This document shows, in pieces, positions 16,602-26,926 of a stretch of 64,000 nt of DNA (positions within the stretch are counted from its first letter, which is position 1; each line of letters opens with the position of its first letter). The stretch spans positions 1-64,000 of the forward strand of contig UQYT01000007.1 of assembly GCA_900545405.1 (NCBI GenBank). The letters run 5' to 3'. Below the pieces are notes generated by a model, which searched no databases, was not told the origin of the DNA, and was given only the letters and a program-made list of their open reading frames with translations. The DNA is from an uncultured Eubacteriales bacterium. Its GTDB lineage: Bacteria > Bacillota > Clostridia > Oscillospirales > Oscillospiraceae. The position numbers and the translations under genes were made by a program.

Positions 16602-17507
16602 ATGTTTTACGCAATAGCCGTGGTCCTCGTGCTGATAGCCGACCAGGCCCTGAAGTACTGGGTATCGCTGAACATTGAGCTCAATGTCGGCGAGCAGGCG
16701 CTCATCCCGGGCGTCATCAAGCTCGTGAACATCCACAACTCCGGCGCGGCCTTCGGTCTGCTGAGCGGAGGCAGCTGGCGCTGGGTGTTCGTGGTCATCG
16801 CGGTCGTGTTCACGGTCGTGGTGATATACGCGCTCAAGCGCGACCTCATACACGGCAAGCTCGGCCGCTGGGCCGCCGTCGGCGTGCTCGCGGGCTCCAT
16901 AGGCAACTGCATCGACCGCGTGGCCTACGGCTATGTCGTGGACATGTTCAAGTTCGAGTTCCTGGGCGATTCGCGGCTGAACGCCATCTTCAACGTGGCG
17001 GATGTGTTCATATCCTGCTGCGGCGTGCTGTTCTGCCTGTACATCATCTTCGGCGGCGAGAAAGAGCACGCCGACGTAGACGAGGCCGAGGAGCGCGAGC
17101 CGAAGCGCCGCAGCGGCGGCAGCCACAGCAAGCACGCGTCCCAGTCCCGCGCCCGCCAGCACACGGCGGCGAAGCCTCGGGAGCAGGCCCGCCCGGCGGA
17201 GCGCACGCGCATTCCCGTGAAGGAGTACACGCCCCGCCCGGCCGGGACGCGTCCGGCGCGCCCCGTGGAGCCGACAAAGCCCATCGACCCGAAGAACCCC
17301 TTCGCCGAGTGGGAGACCCCGGCCGCCAAGCCGGCGGCAGCTCGTCCCGCCCAGCAGCCGCGTCCCCAGGCCGCAAGGCCCGCGGCGGAGCCCCAGGCCC
17401 GTCCGGCACAGGCCGCAAAGCCCGCGCCCAAGGCGGCGCCGAAGTCCTCGTCCGGGGATATGGAGTTCTCGCTTGAGGACATCCTGGCGGAGTTTTCGGA
17501 CAAATGA
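16602..17507 (+). CDS. lspA: Lipoprotein signal peptidase with long C-terminal tail
   Basis: LspA cleaves signal peptides of diacylglyceryl-modified prolipoproteins in the membrane. The first 152 residues are a complete four-helix enzyme; the probable catalytic aspartates are Asp114 (YVVDM) and Asp134 (NVAD). A tail of about 150 residues follows, first basic then rich in Pro, Ala and Arg, ending in the acidic motif MEFSLEDILAEFSDK. Most LspA proteins lack this tail. It is cytoplasmic by the usual topology. SD AAGGAGG. The stop overlaps the rluD start by 4 bases (ATGA), so the genes are translationally coupled. Confidence 0.95.
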   Translation: MFYAIAVVLVLIADQALKYWVSLNIELNVGEQALIPGVIKLVNIHNSGAAFGLLSGGSWRWVFVVIAVVFTVVVIYALKRDLIHGKLGRWAAVGVLAGSIGNCIDRVAYGYVVDMFKFEFLGDSRLNAIFNVADVFISCCGVLFCLYIIFGGEKEHADVDEAEEREPKRRSGGSHSKHASQSRARQHTAAKPREQARPAERTRIPVKEYTPRPAGTRPARPVEPTKPIDPKNPFAEWETPAAKPAAARPAQQPRPQAARPAAEPQARPAQAAKPAPKAAPKSSSGDMEFSLEDILAEFSDK

Positions 17508-18424
17508 GTGAATTTATAGAGATAACTGCGGAGGAGAGCGGCGAGCGTATCGACGCTCTCCTCGCGCGCATGGTGCCCGAGCTGACGCGCTCGGCGGCGC
17601 AGCGGCTGATAGAAGAGGGCCGCGTGACCTTCTCGGGCGCGCCGGTAAAAAAGAACCGCCGCACTGAGTGCGGCGAGGCATACACGGTGGAGCTGCCGGA
17701 GCCCGAGCTCCCGGAGCCCGAGCCGCAGGATATCCCGCTGGACATAGTATACGAGGACAGCGACGTGATAGTTGTCAACAAGCCGCGCGGGATGGTTGTG
17801 CACCCGGCGCCGGGGCACCCGGACGGGACTCTGGTGAACGCGCTGCTCTGGCACTGCGGGGACAGCCTCTCCGGCGTGGGCGGCGAGCGGCGGCCGGGGA
17901 TAGTCCACAGGATAGACAAGGACACGTCCGGCCTCATAATAGCGGCAAAAAACGACTTCTCCCACCTGGCGCTCTCGGCGCAGCTCTCGGACCGGAGCCT
18001 CTCGCGGATATACGAGGCGGTGGCCCGGGGCGAGTTCCGCGAGGACTCGGGCACGGTGAACGCGCCGATAGGCCGCCACCCCGTGGACCGCAAGCGCATG
18101 GCGGTGACGGAGCGCAACTCACGCCCGGCGGTGACGCACTGGGAGGTCCTCGCGCGCTACCGCGGCTACACGCATATCCGCTGCCGGCTGGAGACCGGCC
18201 GGACTCACCAGATACGGGTGCACATGGCGTATATAGGGCACCCGCTGCTGGGGGATATGGTGTATGGGAATCTGAAAAAGCCCGAGCGCGGGCTGGAAGG
18301 CCAGTGCCTGCACGCGAGAGAGCTGAAGTTCATCCACCCCCGTACCGGCCAGCCCGTGCACCTGACCACCCCGCTCCCCGCCTACTTCGAGGAAGTCCTA
18401 AACTCCCTCCCGCCCAAAGTCTGA
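17504..18424 (+). CDS. rluD: RluA/RluD-family pseudouridine synthase
   Basis: The enzyme isomerises uridines in large-subunit rRNA. An S4 RNA-binding domain occupies about residues 12-75, followed by the catalytic domain with GIVHRIDKDTSGLIIAAKN, whose Asp is the nucleophile, and the late block RTHQIRVHMAYIGHPLLGD. It corresponds to ylyB after lspA in Bacillus; the usual next gene pyrR is absent. The last codons run directly into element A: the stop TGA is part of the element's TGAAAGTTTC, so the C-terminus may have been trimmed or altered by the insertion. Confidence 0.94.
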   Translation: MSEFIEITAEESGERIDALLARMVPELTRSAAQRLIEEGRVTFSGAPVKKNRRTECGEAYTVELPEPELPEPEPQDIPLDIVYEDSDVIVVNKPRGMVVHPAPGHPDGTLVNALLWHCGDSLSGVGGERRPGIVHRIDKDTSGLIIAAKNDFSHLALSAQLSDRSLSRIYEAVARGEFREDSGTVNAPIGRHPVDRKRMAVTERNSRPAVTHWEVLARYRGYTHIRCRLETGRTHQIRVHMAYIGHPLLGDMVYGNLKKPERGLEGQCLHARELKFIHPRTGQPVHLTTPLPAYFEEVLNSLPPKV

Positions 18425-18572
18425 AAGTTTCGCCCGCCTTTTCAAAGGCGGCAGGGTCCAGGGGCGGCGCCCCTGGCCGCGCTCCGCAGAGCGCGGAACC
18501 CCCTTGTGCTTATTTTAGCGCAGGAGGGGGTCTAAGGGGGAACCCTCGCCGGGGGTTCCCCCTTTTTTCTTT
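18420..18572 (+). repeat. Element A, copy 2
   Basis: It begins at the stop codon of rluD. Hairpins in order: CCGCCTTT/AAAGGCGG, CCAGGGGC/GCCCCTGG, CGCGCTC/GAGCGCG, ACCCCCT/AGGGGGT, then a terminator hairpin GGGGGAACCC/GGGTTCCCCC followed by TTTTTTCTTTT. It has the same sense as the gene before it. Confidence 0.9.
18534..18572 (+). terminator. Intrinsic terminator carried by element A copy 2
   Basis: A GC stem with loop TCGCC is followed by TTTTTTCTTTT. It is the only obvious terminator after rluD. The same structure recurs at 18915-18954 in copy 3. Confidence 0.85.
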
Positions 18573-18780
18573 TGGCTTGTACGTGTGCGCCGATACGTTG
18601 GGTGGTGGTCGATGGCTTGTCCTGCCATTCGACCCCATTTCTTTGGTGCTTGCCCAAAGAAACGGTGTCGAGCCGCCAAAGAAAAGCGCTTTTTTACCCC
18701 GGCGGCTCCACCATTCGCGTGAGCGCTGCCGGTCAGTAGACGGGACGTTCCTCGCCCGACTTGGGGCGGGACGGGTGCGT
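18573..18780 (+). repeat. Element B, truncated copy
   Basis: This matches the first half of the B copy at 18955-19390 almost base for base (from TTGTACGTGTGCGCCG to CTCGCCCGACTTGGGG) and then breaks off. It contains a long imperfect hairpin with CCATTTCTTTGG and CCAAAGAAACGG arms. No gene is visible; short frames inside are repeat-derived. Confidence 0.8.
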
Positions 18781-18789
18781 CTTTTTTGG

Positions 18790-18954
18790 CGCGGAGCGCG
18801 AATGAAAGTTTCGCCCGCCTTTTCAAAGGCGGCAGGGTCCAGGGGCGGCGCCCCTGGCCGCGCTCCGCAGAGCGCGGAACCCCCTTGTGCTTATTTTAGC
18901 GCAGGAGGGGGTCTAAGGGGGAACCCTCGCCGGGGGTTCCCCCTTTTTTCTTTT
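18790..18954 (+). repeat. Element A, copy 3
   Basis: It is nearly identical to copy 2, including the terminator hairpin and T-run at 18915-18954. It begins with the GAGCGCGAATGAAAG lead-in also seen at 76-90 and 51.8 kb. It does not follow a gene directly but the truncated B copy, so the A-B pair has been duplicated in tandem here. Confidence 0.9.
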
Positions 18955-19390
18955 GGCTTGTACGTGTGCGCCGATACGTTGGGTGGTGGTCGATGGCTTG
19001 TCCTGCCATTCGACCCCATTTCTTTGGTGCTTGCCCAAAGAAACGGTGTCGAGCCGCCAAAGAAAGGCGCTTTTTTTACCTTGGCGGCTCCACCATCCGC
19101 GTGAGCGCTGCCGGTCGGTAGACGGGACGTTTCTCGCCCGACTTGGGGAGGGGGCTGGTGGGTGTCGGGACACTTCCCTTCGCCGGGGGCGAACGGTACA
19201 GCTTGCGGCTGCTTTGCGCGGTCGGTCGGCTGAGCTGGCGTCACTGTACTTTTACGCTTCCGCCTACCACCCAAGCGCGTTTCTTTGGGGCTCCACCCCG
19301 TTTCTTTGCGCAAAAGCAAAGAAATGGGGTGGAACGGGCAGTAGGGGCCACAACACACCGCCCAAGGAAACGGCGCACGCGCAGCGGCAC
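18955..19390 (+). repeat. Element B, full copy
   Basis: About 430 bases with imperfect inverted ends (ACGTGTGCGCCG near the left end, CGGCGCACGCGC near the right) and two long subterminal hairpins built on TTTCTTTG/CAAAGAAA. A second full copy lies inverted at 38299-38732. Frames stay open through it in both copies, but the differences between copies occur in blocks and are not silent, so I do not call a protein. The gene-free stretch 18425-19417 is entirely A and B repeats plus a terminator. Confidence 0.8.
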
Positions 19391-19420
19391 AAAAAAAGAG
19401 CCCTTTCGGGCTCTTTTTTA
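19391..19420. terminator. Bidirectional intrinsic terminator
   Basis: Stem GAGCCC/GGGCTC with loop TTTC, flanked by seven A on the left and seven T on the right. It ends the acetyltransferase gene, whose stop lies inside the T-run, and blocks read-through from the repeat side. Confidence 0.92.
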
Positions 19421-19963
19421 TTCTATTCCGATATTCTTCCTAAACGCCACGGGGCCGTACATGGGGGCGTAGATGGCCTCCATAACTGCTTTCAGGTCGG
19501 TGCGCTGGGGGGCGCTGCCCTGGTGCATGAGCAGGGTGTCGCGTCCGCCGATGGTGTAGGGGACGCCGGTCTCCTGCCAGCCGTGGCGGCGGTAGAACTC
19601 CACCAGCCGCCGCGCCTTGTCGAGCTCCGGGTACTCCGTGACCTCCAGGAAAACGCAATCGTATTTGGCGTACCGCGCCTTTATCAGCTCCAAAAACTCA
19701 GAGCCGATGCCGCCGCCCCGGACGGTGGGGTACACTCCCAGCCAGCCCAGCAGGGCGTAGCGATGCGCGCGGTCGCGCAGCATGAGGGCGTAGCCGCACT
19801 CAAAGCCGTTTTCGTCCTTCAAGAGCAGCAGCTCCGCGCCCTTGAGGAGCGCTACCTGGCACTCCACCAGGCTCGGCCGCTCCCAGTCCTTGAAGTCGTA
19901 TTCCATCATGGGGTAGATCCGCTTCATGTCGGCGTGGCCGCCGCGTTTTATCTCATACATCAT
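19418..19963 (-). CDS. GNAT-family N-acetyltransferase
   Basis: The 181-residue protein has the GNAT acetyl-CoA-binding signature VRGGGIGSEFLELI near the middle (R/Q-x-x-G-x-G/A), followed by FLEVTEYPELDKARRLVEFYRRHGWQ in shortened form, typical of the motif A and B strands. The substrate is unknown. Translation probably starts at the first of two consecutive ATG codons (19963 or 19960), just after ACGGAGG. The start overlaps the end of the ABC transporter gene by about 11 bases, so it is the last gene of that operon. Confidence 0.88.
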   Translation of the reverse strand: MMYEIKRGGHADMKRIYPMMEYDFKDWERPSLVECQVALLKGAELLLLKDENGFECGYALMLRDRAHRYALLGWLGVYPTVRGGGIGSEFLELIKARYAKYDCVFLEVTEYPELDKARRLVEFYRRHGWQETGVPYTIGGRDTLLMHQGSAPQRTDLKAVMEAIYAPMYGPVAFRKNIGIE

Positions 19964-21722
19964 TATCCTCCGTAAATGTCTGTGCCCGGTAGAGGCCGGC
20001 ATAAACGCCGTTTTTGGCCATCAGCTCCTCGTGCGTGCCCAGCTCCTGGACGCGCTCGTCCTCTATTACCGCTATCCTGTCCGCACCGTGTATTGTGGAG
20101 AGCCGGTGCGCTATTATTATGCTCGTCCTGCCCACGGCCAGCTCGTCGAGAGAGGCCTGGATGCGCTGCTCCGTGACCGTGTCCAGCGCGCTGGTCGCCT
20201 CGTCCATGACCAGGATGGGCGGGTTCTTGAGGAACACGCGCGCTATCGAGAGCCGCTGCTTCTGTCCGCCGGAGAGCATTACGCCGCGCTCGCCGACGTA
20301 GCTGTCGTAGCCGTCCGGCATGGCCATGATCTCCTGATGTATCTCCGCGCGCACCGCGGCGGCGACGACCTCGGCGTCCGTGGCATCCGGGCGGCCGTAG
20401 CGGATGTTCTCGCGGATGGTGCCCGCGAAGATGAACACGTCCTGCTGGATGATGCCTATGCTGCGGCGGAGCGACTCCTGCGTCACGTGCCGGACGTCTA
20501 TGCCGTCCACGAGGACGGCGCCGCCGGTCACGTCGTAGAACCTCGGCAGCAGCTGGCAGAGCGTGGTCTTGCCGCCGCCCGAGGGGCCGACGACGGCCAG
20601 CTTCTCGCCCGGGGCGATCTTGAGCGACACGTGCTCGAGCACGGGGCCGGCCTCGTCGTTATACGAGAAGCTCACGTCGCGATACTCGACCTCGCCGCGC
20701 ACGTTTTTGAGCTCGATGGCGTCCGGGGCGTCCTGGACGTCCGGCTCGGTGCGCATGAGCTCGAGGAAGCGGGAGAAGCCCGCGGTGCCCTGCATGTAGA
20801 CCTCGGAGAAGCTCGCGAGCTTGCGCACCGGGGTCACGAAGGTGGAGACATAGAGCGAGAAGGTGACGAGGTCCACATAGTCCATGCGCCCGCCCATGAT
20901 GAGCGCGCCGCCCGCGGCGACGACCAGCACCTGCATGACGCTGGTGGTGAACTCCATACCGCTCATGAAGCCGCCCATGGCCTTGAAATAGCGGTTGCGC
21001 GCGGCCTTGTAGCGCTCATTTGCGGCGACGAACTTCTCGTCCTCGGCCTCCTCGTTGGCGAAGGCCTTGGCGGTGCGGATGCCGGAGATGCCGGACTCGA
21101 TGGCGGCGTTTATCTCCGCGGTCTGACGCTTTACCTCGATGTTCGCCTTCTTCATGCTGACGCGGCGGGAGAGCGTGAACATGATGAGCAGCGGCAGGCA
21201 GACGGCCAGCACCAGCGCGAGGCGCCACTCTATGCCCGCGAGCACGATGAGCGAGCCGATGATGGTGAGGACGCTGATGAGGATGTCCTCCGGCCCGTGG
21301 TGGGCGAGCTCCGTTATCTCAAAGAGGTCGGAGGTGATGCGGCTCATGAGCACGCCGGTGCGGTTGTGGTCGAAGAAGGAGAAGCTGAGCTTCTGCATGT
21401 GGTTGAACACCGCGTGGCGCATGTCCGCCTCGATGTACACGCCCATCTTGTGGCCCAGCACGGTGATGAGGTAGTACAAAACGCCCTTGAGTATGTAGGC
21501 GGCGAACATGGCCGCCATGATGACGAAAAAGGTGGTGTAGAGCTTCTCCGGCAGCAGCGTCTGCATAGATACTCGCGTGATATACGGAAACGCGAGGTCT
21601 ATTACCGCCACGGCTATGGCGCAGCTCATGTCCAGGGCGAAGAGCCCCAGGTGCGGCCGGAAGAAGGAGAAGAACACCGAAAGATCGGATCTTTGGAATT
21701 TGTTCCGGTTTTTTGCTTTCAA
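19953..21722 (-). CDS. ABC exporter, fused permease and ATPase (589 aa)
   Basis: The N-terminal half has six membrane segments of the type-1 exporter fold; the C-terminal half is an ATPase with Walker A GPSGGGKTT, Q-loop IIQQDVF, signature LSGGQKQR, Walker B ILVMDEATSALD and the H-loop IIAHRLST. A half-transporter of this size works as a homodimer or with a partner; no second half is adjacent, so a homodimer (MsbA/LmrA-like) is likely. Substrate unknown. It begins 11 bases after rnhA, in a leftward chain downstream of gyrA. Confidence 0.93.
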   Translation of the reverse strand: MKAKNRNKFQRSDLSVFFSFFRPHLGLFALDMSCAIAVAVIDLAFPYITRVSMQTLLPEKLYTTFFVIMAAMFAAYILKGVLYYLITVLGHKMGVYIEADMRHAVFNHMQKLSFSFFDHNRTGVLMSRITSDLFEITELAHHGPEDILISVLTIIGSLIVLAGIEWRLALVLAVCLPLLIMFTLSRRVSMKKANIEVKRQTAEINAAIESGISGIRTAKAFANEEAEDEKFVAANERYKAARNRYFKAMGGFMSGMEFTTSVMQVLVVAAGGALIMGGRMDYVDLVTFSLYVSTFVTPVRKLASFSEVYMQGTAGFSRFLELMRTEPDVQDAPDAIELKNVRGEVEYRDVSFSYNDEAGPVLEHVSLKIAPGEKLAVVGPSGGGKTTLCQLLPRFYDVTGGAVLVDGIDVRHVTQESLRRSIGIIQQDVFIFAGTIRENIRYGRPDATDAEVVAAAVRAEIHQEIMAMPDGYDSYVGERGVMLSGGQKQRLSIARVFLKNPPILVMDEATSALDTVTEQRIQASLDELAVGRTSIIIAHRLSTIHGADRIAVIEDERVQELGTHEELMAKNGVYAGLYRAQTFTEDNDV

Positions 21723-21732
21723 GTCGTCTACC

Positions 21733-22173
21733 TCATTGGCGAGAATATTTGTCCCTTTCGGCGACGGCGAGGGCGTCGCAGCGCTCGTTGTACTCGTGGC
21801 CGTCGTGGCCCTTGAGCCAGTTGAAATTGACCCTGTGCAGGCCCAGCAGGCGGTCCAGCTCCTGCCAGAGCTCGATATTCTTGAGCTCCCCGCCCTTGCG
21901 CTTCCAGCCGCGACGCTTCCAGCCCGCGAGCCAGCCCTCGTTTATCGCCTTTTCGATATACTGGGAGTCCGTCCAGAGCTCCACCTCGCAGCTCTCCTTG
22001 AGGGCCGTGAGCGCCGATATTACCGCCATCAGCTCCATGCGGTTGTTCGTCGTAGCGCTCTCGCCGCCGGAGAGCTCGCGCTCGTTTTCGCCGTAGGTGA
22101 GTATGGCCGCCCAGCCGCCGGGGCCCGGGTTTCCCGAGCAGGCCCCGTCAGTGTATATGCAAACTTTTTTCAT
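21733..22173 (-). CDS. rnhA: Ribonuclease HI
   Basis: The enzyme degrades RNA in RNA-DNA hybrids. All catalytic residues are visible: Asp9 (YTDGACSGNPGPGGW), Glu47 (RMELMA), Asp69 (WTDSQY), His123 (KGHDGH) and Asp133 (RCDALA). It is 146 residues, with no N-terminal hybrid-binding domain. The start ATG comes two bases after the gyrA stop, so it is likely co-transcribed with gyrA. A role in clearing R-loops near the origin fits both context and family. Confidence 0.96.
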   Translation of the reverse strand: MKKVCIYTDGACSGNPGPGGWAAILTYGENERELSGGESATTNNRMELMAVISALTALKESCEVELWTDSQYIEKAINEGWLAGWKRRGWKRKGGELKNIELWQELDRLLGLHRVNFNWLKGHDGHEYNERCDALAVAERDKYSRQ

Positions 22174-22175
22174 TA

Positions 22176-24707
22176 TTATTCGTCGGTCTCTCCGGTCTCA
22201 GGGGCCTCGGAGGGCTCGGCTTCGGCGCCGTCCTCCTCCTCGCGGTCCGTGCGCGCGACGGAGATAACCTTGGCGCCCGGATTCGGGCGCATGATGCGCA
22301 CGCCCTGGGTGGCGCGGCCGAGGATGGAGACGCCGGAGGCCGCGGTGCGGATGATGGTGCCGTCGTCGGCGACGATGAGCAGGTCGTCGTCGTCATGGAC
22401 GACCTTGACGTCCGCGACGTAGCCGGTCTTTTCGGTGCAGTTGTAGTTCTTGAGGCCCATGCCGCCGCGGCTCTGGGGCTGGCGCTCGCCGTCCGCGCCG
22501 CGGAGATACTCGTCGAGCGGGGTGCGCTTGCCGTAGCCGTTCTCGGTGACGGAGAGCAGCTCCGTGCCGCCTCCGGCGCGGCCAGCGCCGACGACATAGT
22601 CGCCCTCGCGCAGCTTTATGCCGCGCACTCCCGCGGCCTCACGGCCCATGGGACGCACGTCGTTCTCGTCAAAGCAGATGGCGTAGCCCTCGTGAGTGGC
22701 AATGAGGATGTTCTGCTTGCCGTCCGTGAGGCGGACGGTGATGAGCTCGTCGTCCTCGGCGATGGAGAGAGCGCGGATGCCGGTCTTGCGGATGTTCTTT
22801 ATGGCGTCCAGCGGCAGGCGCTTGACCGTGCCGTTTCTCGTGACCATGAAGATGTACATGTCTCCCAGCTCACGCACGTGCAGCATGGCGCTGACCTTCT
22901 CGCCCGGCTCGACGGGGATGATGTTCACGATATTGGTCCCGCGCGCGGTGCGGCCGGCCTCGGGTATCTGATAGCCCTTCTTGCGGTAGACCCGGCCGAA
23001 GTTGGTGAAGAAGAGGATGTAGTCGTGGGTCGAGGCGGTGAACACGGTCTCGACATAGTCCTCCTCGCGCGTGGTCATGGCGCGGACGCCCTTGCCGCCG
23101 CGGCCCTGGGCGCGGTACTCGGAGGCGGCCATGCGCTTTATATATCCGCCGTGGGTGAGGGTGTAGACGCACTCCTCCTCCTCGATGAGGTCTTCGACGT
23201 CGATCTCGTCCTCGACGTCCTGGATCTCGGTCTTGCGCTCGTCGCCGTACTTGTCGCGGATGGCGGCGAGCTCGTCCTTGAGGACGCCCTTTATCTTCTC
23301 GGGGTCGGCGAGCAGGCCCTCGTAATAGGCTATGCGCTCCTCGAGCTCGGCGTATTCCTTCTCCAGCTTCTCGCGGTCGAGGCCCTGGAGGGCTTTGAGA
23401 CGCATGTCGAGGATGGCCTGGGCCTGCACGTCGTCGAGGCCGAAGCGCGCCATCAGGTTCTCCTTGGCGTCGTCATAGCTGTGGCGGATTATGCGGATGA
23501 CCTCGTCGATGTTGTCCTGGGCGATGAGCAGGCCCTCGAGCAGGTGCTCGCGCTCCTTGGCCTTTTTGAGGTCGTACTTGGTGCGGCGGGTAATTATCTC
23601 CTCCTGGAACTTGAGATACTCGTCGATGATGTGGCGCAGGGAGAGTATCTTCGGCTGGCTCTGGTTGTCCACGAGGGCCAGCATGTTGATGGAGAAGGAG
23701 GTCTGCAGCTGGGTCTGGGCGAAGAGGCGGTTCAGGACGACCTGGGTGTTCGCATCGCGCTTTATCTCGATGACTATGCGCATGCCGTTGCGGTCGGACT
23801 CGTCGCGCAGTCCGGAGATGCCCTCGATGCGCTTGTCGCGCACCTGGTCGGCGATGTTCTCTATGAGCTGGCGCTTGTTGACCTGATAGGGCAGCTCGGT
23901 GACGATGATGCGGAAACGGTCGTGGCCGTACTCCTCTATCTCGGTGCGGGCGCGGACGATGACCTTGCCGCGTCCGGTGGCGTAGGCGGCGCGGATGCCG
24001 CTGCGGCCCATGATTATGCCCTTTGTGGGGAAGTCGGGGCCCTTTATATACTCCATGAGGTCCGGGAGACCGGCGTCCGGGTTGTCGAGGACGCAGATGC
24101 AGGCGTTTATGACCTCGGTGAGGTTGTGGGGCGGGATGTTCGTCGCCATGCCGACGGCGATGCCGCTCGAGCCGTTGACCAGGAGGTTCGGGAAGCGCGC
24201 GGGGAGCACGCGGGGCTCCTTTCGGCTCTCGTCGAAGTTGGGGTCCCAGTCCACGGTCTCCTTGTCGATGTCCCGGAGCATCTCGTCGGATATTTTCGCC
24301 ATGCGGGCCTCAGTGTAACGGTAGGCCGCCGGGGGATCGCCGTCCACGGAGCCGAAGTTGCCGTGGCCGTCAATGAGCGGATAGCGCATGGAAAAGTCCT
24401 GCGCGAGACGGACCAGCGCGTCGTAAACGGAGCCGTCGCCGTGCGGATGGTAGTGACCGAGCACGTCGCCGACGGCGGTGGCGCACTTCTTGAAGGCCTT
24501 GTCGGAGGTGAGCCCGCCCTCGTACATAGTGTAGAGGATGCGCCGGTGGACGGGCTTGAGCCCGTCGCGCACGTCCGGCAGCGCACGGCCCACGATGACG
24601 CTCATCGCGTAGTCGATATAGCTGGTCTTCATCTCGTTCACGATCTCGCTCGTGACGATCTTCTGGTCGGGGAACATTATGTCTTCTGGCTTATAATCCT
24701 TTGCCAT
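22176..24707 (-). CDS. gyrA: DNA gyrase subunit A
   Basis: GyrA cuts and religates DNA with the catalytic tyrosine, here Tyr131 (AYRYTEARM). The C-terminal domain has a GyrA box (QGRGGKG), separating it from ParC, and ends in an acidic tail. In the quinolone-resistance region the sequence is HPHGDGSVYDALVR: the site equivalent to E. coli Ser83 is Gly92, while Asp96 matches Asp87. The SD is AAGGTGG. It follows gyrB after 33 bases in the origin-proximal order gyrB-gyrA. Confidence 0.97.
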   Translation of the reverse strand: MAKDYKPEDIMFPDQKIVTSEIVNEMKTSYIDYAMSVIVGRALPDVRDGLKPVHRRILYTMYEGGLTSDKAFKKCATAVGDVLGHYHPHGDGSVYDALVRLAQDFSMRYPLIDGHGNFGSVDGDPPAAYRYTEARMAKISDEMLRDIDKETVDWDPNFDESRKEPRVLPARFPNLLVNGSSGIAVGMATNIPPHNLTEVINACICVLDNPDAGLPDLMEYIKGPDFPTKGIIMGRSGIRAAYATGRGKVIVRARTEIEEYGHDRFRIIVTELPYQVNKRQLIENIADQVRDKRIEGISGLRDESDRNGMRIVIEIKRDANTQVVLNRLFAQTQLQTSFSINMLALVDNQSQPKILSLRHIIDEYLKFQEEIITRRTKYDLKKAKEREHLLEGLLIAQDNIDEVIRIIRHSYDDAKENLMARFGLDDVQAQAILDMRLKALQGLDREKLEKEYAELEERIAYYEGLLADPEKIKGVLKDELAAIRDKYGDERKTEIQDVEDEIDVEDLIEEEECVYTLTHGGYIKRMAASEYRAQGRGGKGVRAMTTREEDYVETVFTASTHDYILFFTNFGRVYRKKGYQIPEAGRTARGTNIVNIIPVEPGEKVSAMLHVRELGDMYIFMVTRNGTVKRLPLDAIKNIRKTGIRALSIAEDDELITVRLTDGKQNILIATHEGYAICFDENDVRPMGREAAGVRGIKLREGDYVVGAGRAGGGTELLSVTENGYGKRTPLDEYLRGADGERQPQSRGGMGLKNYNCTEKTGYVADVKVVHDDDDLLIVADDGTIIRTAASGVSILGRATQGVRIMRPNPGAKVISVARTDREEEDGAEAEPSEAPETGETDE

Positions 24708-24740
24708 TGTGTTACCACCTTAGGTGTAGTATTTGTCTTG

Positions 24741-26672
<1,932 letters not shown>

Positions 26673-26683
26673 ATAGCTTCCCC

Positions 26684-26926
26684 TTATCTTCTGGATAGTG
26701 CCGCCGATGACAGGGACGAGAGCCAGACCCGGCGCTCGCCGCCCTCCTCACAGAGCACGAAGGAGCGCGGCAGGTCCTCCGCGGCGTTTATGACCTCGCC
26801 CGCCTTTTCCGCGGCGGCGAGCAGTTCCCGCGTGGCGCGGGAGCAGGTGGTGTTGTCTATATCGCAGATGGCGACGACGCTGCTGCGTCTCACGACGCTG
26901 CCGCCGCCGAGGTTGAGGTATATCAT
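26684..26926 (-). CDS. remB: Extracellular matrix regulator RemB family (DUF370)
   Basis: The 80-residue protein begins MIYLNLGGGSVVRRSSVVAI, matching the DUF370 fold. In Bacillus subtilis remB (yaaB) occupies the same place between recF and gyrB and affects biofilm matrix genes, perhaps by binding DNA. The C-terminal half here is less conserved and Ala/Arg-rich. The ATG overlaps the recF stop by four bases (ATGA), indicating coupling. Confidence 0.9.
   Translation of the reverse strand: MIYLNLGGGSVVRRSSVVAICDIDNTTCSRATRELLAAAEKAGEVINAAEDLPRSFVLCEEGGERRVWLSSLSSAALSRR

Noticed and set aside
18953..19975. A 340-codon frame through element B into the acetyltransferase gene
   Set aside because: Its first half is repeat sequence and its second half is antisense to a real gene. 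The differences between B copies are not silent, so there is no sign of selection on protein.
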